From Mycobacterium bourgelatii (lineage in GTDB: Bacteria > Actinomycetota > Actinomycetes > Mycobacteriales > Mycobacteriaceae): DNA of 64,000 nt. Each line of letters begins with the position of its first letter. Position 1 is the first letter of the stretch. The notes under the pieces are model-generated. The model did no database searches, was not told the DNA's origin, and saw only the letters and a program-made list of their open reading frames with translations. Below are positions 60,521 to 64,000 of the stretch, in pieces. Made by a program: the position numbers and the translations under genes. The DNA is taken from assembly GCF_010723575.1 (NCBI RefSeq), contig NZ_BLKZ01000002.1, forward strand, positions 248,001 to 312,000, given 5' to 3'.

Positions 60521-60538
60521 GTACACCGTCCGGTTTAC
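60521..60538. promoter_or_regulatory. TetR operator copy 1
   Basis: GTACACCGTCCGGTTTAC, an imperfect palindrome (GTA-ACCG/CGGT-TAC), 10 bp from the tetR ATG. It matches copy 2 except at the centre. Confidence 0.7.
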
Positions 60539-60573
60539 AAACGCCGAATCCAGCTATAACGTATCGGCCATTA

Positions 60574-60591
60574 GTACACCGCTCGGTTTAC
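60574..60591. promoter_or_regulatory. TetR operator copy 2
   Basis: GTACACCGCTCGGTTTAC, identical to copy 1 except for the two central bases and 53 bp away (about five helical turns). It lies 17 bp before the NmrA-type ATG. Confidence 0.7.
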
Positions 60592-60608
60592 ATGGCGAGG
60601 AGACTGGC

Positions 60609-61220
60609 ATGGCTGCACCCCACTCAGCAACCGCACCGATCCTGGTGATCGGTGCCACCGGCCGCCACGGTGGGACCGGCGCGACGGTGGTGGACCGACT
60701 GATGCGTGCGGGGCGCACGGTGCGTGCGTTGGTCCGGGCCGAGGACGACCGCGCGGAGTCGCTGCGGCGTCGTGGGGCCGCGACGGTGGTTGCCGATCTG
60801 CATGACCGTGCTTCACTCGTGCCGGCGGTCGAGGGGGTGGGCGCGGTGTATTTCACCTATCCGATTGCCGCGGGCATAATTTCAGCTGCGGCCAACCTGG
60901 CATCTACCTTGGCCGAGCACGCTCCGACCGCGCATCTCGTGGTGATGTCCATGGTGGTGTCATCGCCCGACAGTCCGAGCCGGCTCGGTCAGGCTCAGTC
61001 CGTCGCCGAGGAGGTGTTCGTCTGGGCGGGCCTGAACCCGACCGTGCTGCGGTTTGCCGCCCTCTTCCACGAGAACGTTCTTCTGTTGCACGAGAACACA
61101 ATCCGAGGAGCCGGGCTAATTACCAATAGCTTCGGCGACGCCCCGGCACCGTGGATCAACGGCGACGATGCGGCCAAAATCGCTGCGACACATCTGTTGG
61201 AGCCGAGACCGACCTCCTAA
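60609..61220 (+). pseudogene. NmrA-family NAD(P)-binding protein, 5' fragment cut by IS110 element
   Basis: The 203 codons start MAAPHSATAPILVIGATGRH with the GATGRHGGTG dinucleotide loop, then VRALVRAEDDRAESLRRRGA and GVGAVYFTYPIA, and end HLLEPRPTS at a stop supplied by inserted DNA. The family is normally about 290-300 residues; the missing C-terminal part resumes at 62822. SD GAGGAG precedes the ATG. It is controlled by the divergent TetR. Probably a quinone/NADPH-linked oxidoreductase before disruption. Confidence 0.8.
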
Positions 61221-61543
61221 TCGTTTAGTAGGGGTTGGTTACTGGTCGTGTAGGCCAGGGCGATTCCTGTGTGGTCTGCCGTTGGGTGATGCCTGGGAGC
61301 TCCCGGCGTATGACGCCTTATGAGAGAGCGGCGCGCCTGACGGCAGATCATGGCTTTCGGTGGTGGGATGCCGTTGCTCGAGCCCGCCACAGGGTCGACC
61401 TCCCGGCTAACGATCCCGAGCTTCGAGCTCTTCGAAAGAACGAGGCCCTGTGGTGTGCTGGAGTCACGGACGGCTAGTGAGATGACGGACCTTCGAGTCC
61501 TGCGATTAGGGCGCCGCGTGACCCCATCAAGGCTCGTGACCGG
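61221..61543 (+). ncRNA. IS110 5' non-coding segment, candidate bridge RNA
   Basis: 323 bp with no gene, directly upstream of the IS110 recombinase. It contains self-complementary stretches (GGGAGCTCCC at about 61297; CGAGCTTCGAGCTCTTCG at about 61418). IS110-group elements encode a bridge RNA, which guides donor and target recognition, in this position. I assign it by position only, and the element is decayed. Confidence 0.35.
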
Positions 61544-62794
61544 TTGAGTGATCGAAGGAGCGGTAATTTGGAACTTTTTTGCGGAATCGACTGGGCCACA
61601 TCGCATCACGATGTCGCCGTGGTAGACGCCGACGGTCGCGTGGTGGCCCGCGGGAGGGTCGATAACGACGCGGCCGGCTTTGCACAGTTGTTGACCCTGT
61701 TGGCCGAGGTCGGCGACAGCGCCGAGCATCCGATCCCGGTGGGGATCGAAACCGACCGCGGGCTGTGGGTAGGCGCGTTGCGCGAAACCGGCCGGGCGAT
61801 ATATCCGATCAATCCGTTGGCGGCCTCGCGGTATCGGGCGCGGTATGCACCTCGGGCGCCAAATCCGATGCCACCGACGCAGTGCTGTTGGCCAACATCA
61901 TCCGCACCGACCCCGACGCCCACCGCCGGCTGCCCCTCGACACCGAGCTGACCCAGGCTATCCGGGTACTGGCGCGCGCCCAGCAGGACGCCGTGTGGGC
62001 ACGTCAGCAGATCGGCAACCAGATCCGCGATCTGCTCAAAGACTTCTACCCGGCCGCGCTGGCGGCCTTCGCAGACCTGCCCAGCGGAGGGCTGGCCCGC
62101 GCCGACGCGCGCACCATCCTGGCGGCCGCGCCAACCCCCACGCAGGCTGCAAACTGACCCGGCGGGCTGCGCCGGTTGCTGGTCAAAGCCGCCGCCGCCG
62201 TGACCTCGACCGTGACGTCGAGCGGCTGCGCAGCGTGTTCACCGACACCTACCTGCACCAACCACCCATGGTGGAAAACGCGATGGGCATCCAGCTGGCC
62301 GCGCTGCTGCGCCAGTTCGAGGCCGCGAGCGCGGCCGGCGATGACCTGGCCGAGGCGGCGATCGCCCATTTTGAACAGCACCCGGACGCCGCGATCATCA
62401 CCAGCTTCCTGGCCTGGGGAATCTGACTGGCGCCCGGGTGCTCGCCGAGATCGGCGACGACCGCGCCCGCTTCGCTGATGCCCGCGGGTTGAAAGCCTTC
62501 GCTGGATCGGCCCCTATCACCCGCGCCAGCGGAAAGAAAACCGTTGTGACACATCGGCATATCAAAAACCGGCGCCTGGCCGCGGTCGGCTCGATCTGGG
62601 CGTTGGCATCGTTGCGCGGTTCCCCGGGTGCCCGTCGCCACTTCGATGCCCGCCGCGCCGCAGGAGACTGGAACCGCCAAGCCCAACGACACCTGTTCAA
62701 CAAGTTCCTCGGCCAACTCCACCACTGCCTGCAAACTGGCCAACGGTACAACGAACATCAGGCGTTTCCACCCCCTCTCACACTCGCGGCTTGA
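61544..62794 (+). pseudogene. IS110-family transposase/recombinase, several frameshifts
   Basis: Three consecutive frames together give an IS110-type protein. The first is LFCGIDWATSHHDVAVVDAD with VGIETDRGLWVGAL (RuvC-like DEDD domain, 61544 to about 61850). The second is GAKSDATDAVLLANIIRTDP to LPSGGLARADARTILA (to 62157). The third is RSVFTDTYLHQPPMVENAMG (to about 62425), followed by LTGARVLAEIGDDRARFADA and AFAGSAPITRASGKKTVVTH (Transposase_20 domain, to 62794). At least three indels make it inactive. A TTG at 61568 with SD AAGGAG, or GTG 61544, was the start. Confidence 0.82.
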
Positions 62795-62821
62795 CTTCTA
62801 ACTTCGTGAGATGTCTCTCAG

Positions 62822-63172
62822 ATCAGCTACATACCACCGGCTGAGACGATCACGCATGCCGACGTCGCGGGCATTATCTCGGCTGCGACCGGACGCCAGG
62901 TGCGGTACGTCCACATCCCTGCGGCGACGTGGCGGCGCGAGCTGGAACTGGCCGCCGAGGCCGAACCCGCATCGCCTATTAATCAGGCTATGGCACAACA
63001 TATCTCGACCGTCGGTGCGTTGGTGTCGGCGCGAGCCAGGGCAATGGTCGAGCCCGACCCGGCCGCGCTGACCACGGTGCTCGATCACGCACCGACCACG
63101 TTCGCCGACTTCGTCCAACAGAACCTGCCCCGGTTCGCCGACTCGACGGCTTGCTCTCGGCTACGGCATTGA
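62822..63172 (+). pseudogene. NmrA-family protein, 3' fragment
   Basis: In-frame sequence IPPAETITHADVAGIISAAT, then RYVHIPAATWRRELELAAEA, SPINQAMAQHISTVGALVSA and TTFADFVQQNLPRF is the C-terminal domain of NmrA-like proteins (LHxxDVA...FADFVRxN). It continues the gene broken at about 61213. Its own end is also odd: after PRF the sequence runs through unrelated residues to TGA at 63170 and abuts the truncated regulator. Confidence 0.75.
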
Positions 63173-64000
63173 TGCGGCCCACACCGGGACAGCGCAATGG
63201 TCTGTGCGCCGTGGATGCCCTGCAACGCACCGCGATAGTCGGGACGGTAGGTGATGAGGGCCAGTGAGGGTGTTTGTGGAATCACCGTCAGAAAGTCGGT
63301 GAACATCGACTCGCTGGCCGTATCGATCCAATGCACGTCCTCGACAACGAAAAGTACCGGGTACGGGCGCGCTAGCTGGGAGGTGTTGATCAACGCGGTA
63401 AGCCGCCGCCGCCGCGCATCCGGGTCGATCTTGGGCAGTTCGACGTTGGGATCGGCGATGCCGAGCAGGTCGAACAGCAGCAGCAGGTCCTGTGGATCGG
63501 CGTCGGGGAGACGCTCTTGCGCCCGACGCCGCGTCGCCTCGCTGTCAGTACCGCCCGCCTCGCCGACGGCCCGCAGCAGCCGCACCATCACCCGGAACGG
63601 GATCTGGGTGGCGTGCGATTCGCAATATGTGTTAACCACTAGGACACCGCGACTCTCGGCCAGCCGCACCACCTCGCTGACGAGTCGCGACTTGCCGATC
63701 CCGGCGGCCCCGGTCAACTCGACCACGGATCCATGGCCGCTGATGGCGCGGTTCAACATGGCCGTCAACGCGGCCACTTCCCATTCGCGACCCACCAGTG
63801 TCGACCGCGAAACTTCGGATCGTTGGCGTGGGGCCGTCAAACTCAGCAGCTCGCGTGCCGACACCGGATCCTCGGCGCCTTTGATGTACACGCGTTGCGG
63901 CTCACCCAGCGCCGCGGAACCTTCTACCAAGCGCGCGGTGGAGTCGCTGAGCATCACCCCGCCCACCGGCGCGACGGACTCCATCCGCTGCGCCATCCCC
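63085..64000 (-). CDS. AAA-type ATPase regulator, cyclase-linked family; truncated at both visible ends
   Basis: Open to the window edge. It begins within the end of a class III adenylyl-cyclase-like domain (MAQRMESVAPVGGVMLSDST, then VYIKGAEDPVSARELLSL). The AAA domain follows (Walker A VVELTGAAGIGKSRLVSEVV; Walker B YPVLFVVEDVHWIDTASESM; LALITYRPDYRGALQGIHGA). This is the cyclase/AAA(/LuxR) regulator family abundant in mycobacteria. Homology stops at AQTIALS near 63190, after which the frame runs antisense through the NmrA fragment to 63085. The 3' part is therefore missing and it may be a pseudogene. Confidence 0.75.
   Translation of the reverse strand, partial: GMAQRMESVAPVGGVMLSDSTARLVEGSAALGEPQRVYIKGAEDPVSARELLSLTAPRQRSEVSRSTLVGREWEVAALTAMLNRAISGHGSVVELTGAAGIGKSRLVSEVVRLAESRGVLVVNTYCESHATQIPFRVMVRLLRAVGEAGGTDSEATRRRAQERLPDADPQDLLLLFDLLGIADPNVELPKIDPDARRRRLTALINTSQLARPYPVLFVVEDVHWIDTASESMFTDFLTVIPQTPSLALITYRPDYRGALQGIHGAQTIALSRCGPHQCRSREQAVESANRGRFCWTKSANVVGA

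Larger units (their letters stand above)
61213..62821 (+). mobile_element. Decayed IS110-family element inside the NmrA-type gene
   Basis: A stretch of about 1.6 kb separates two collinear pieces of the NmrA-type gene. It contains a 5' non-coding segment of about 320 bp and an IS110-type recombinase broken by frameshifts. IS110 elements lack classical inverted repeats and long target duplications, and I see none, so the boundaries are set by where host coding homology stops and resumes (uncertain by about 10 bp). Confidence 0.78.

Overview
The window is a 64 kb, GC-rich chromosomal segment of a slow-growing mycobacterium. The diagnosis rests on a PE_PGRS gene, an intact ergothioneine operon, a LucA-type protein, an LpqH-like lipoprotein, many leaderless genes, and a gene order that (from memory) follows M. 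tuberculosis Rv3691 to Rv3723 almost gene for gene. Several insertions and losses relative to that order show it is a related non-tuberculous species. I cannot name the species from sequence alone.

Backbone, 1-44.5 kb. 1-4.8 kb: DUF4350/MoxR/DUF58 cassette, a divergent SpoIIM-like membrane protein and an RDD membrane protein. 4.8-6.1 kb: a small membrane protein and a PadR regulator. 6.1-10 kb: glpK, a glutamate-cysteine-ligase-like protein and a methyltransferase; the toxin-antitoxin pair I remember between glpK and its neighbour in M. tuberculosis is absent. 10-11.2 kb: a decayed insertion sequence. 11.3-15.3 kb: a PE_PGRS gene with two mutually compensating frameshifts. 15.3-20.7 kb: egtE-D-C-B-A (ergothioneine synthesis), followed by ohr (peroxide reduction) and a heme catalase, forming a redox-defence block. 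23-24 kb: two paralogous His/Pro-rich membrane proteins. 24-26.4 kb: asd and ask (aspartate pathway). 27.6-29.6 kb: leuA behind an attenuator with a leucine-rich leader peptide. 30-35 kb: dnaQ-like gene, murT-gatD (peptidoglycan amidation), a DUF559 protein and two separate VNTR loci. 35-44.5 kb: recR, ybaB, peptidoglycan amidase, an SRPBCC protein, an FAD oxidoreductase plus a cyclopropane-synthase-like methyltransferase, dnaX, an aminotransferase, SRP RNA, tRNA-Ser and lucA.

Accessory half, 44.5-64 kb. After an enoyl-CoA hydratase and an LpqH-like lipoprotein comes the most unusual block, 45.9-52.0 kb: a TPR-like helical protein translationally coupled to a CHAT protease, an opposed membrane protein, and two coupled large proteins of no family I recognise. 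Then come an oxidoreductase, an immunity-repressor-like HTH protein, a CsbD stress protein behind a SigF-type promoter, and a frameshifted epimerase. A zinc alcohol dehydrogenase follows, whose ribosome-binding site has been displaced by an IS1096-like element carrying a perfect 8-bp target duplication. The right end holds an F420/PPOX-type protein and a TetR/NmrA-type divergent pair with two operators; the NmrA-type gene is split by a decayed IS110-family element. Last is a truncated AAA/cyclase-type regulator that runs off the edge.

Regulation visible in the sequence: at least ten starts have a TANNNT -10 hexamer 6-7 nt upstream, meaning leaderless mRNAs. The egt, asd/ask, murT/gatD, TPR/CHAT and FAD/methyltransferase genes are packed with short overlaps. 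Frameshifts occur in five otherwise well conserved genes. Some may be assembly errors in GC-rich tracts, so those calls are provisional.
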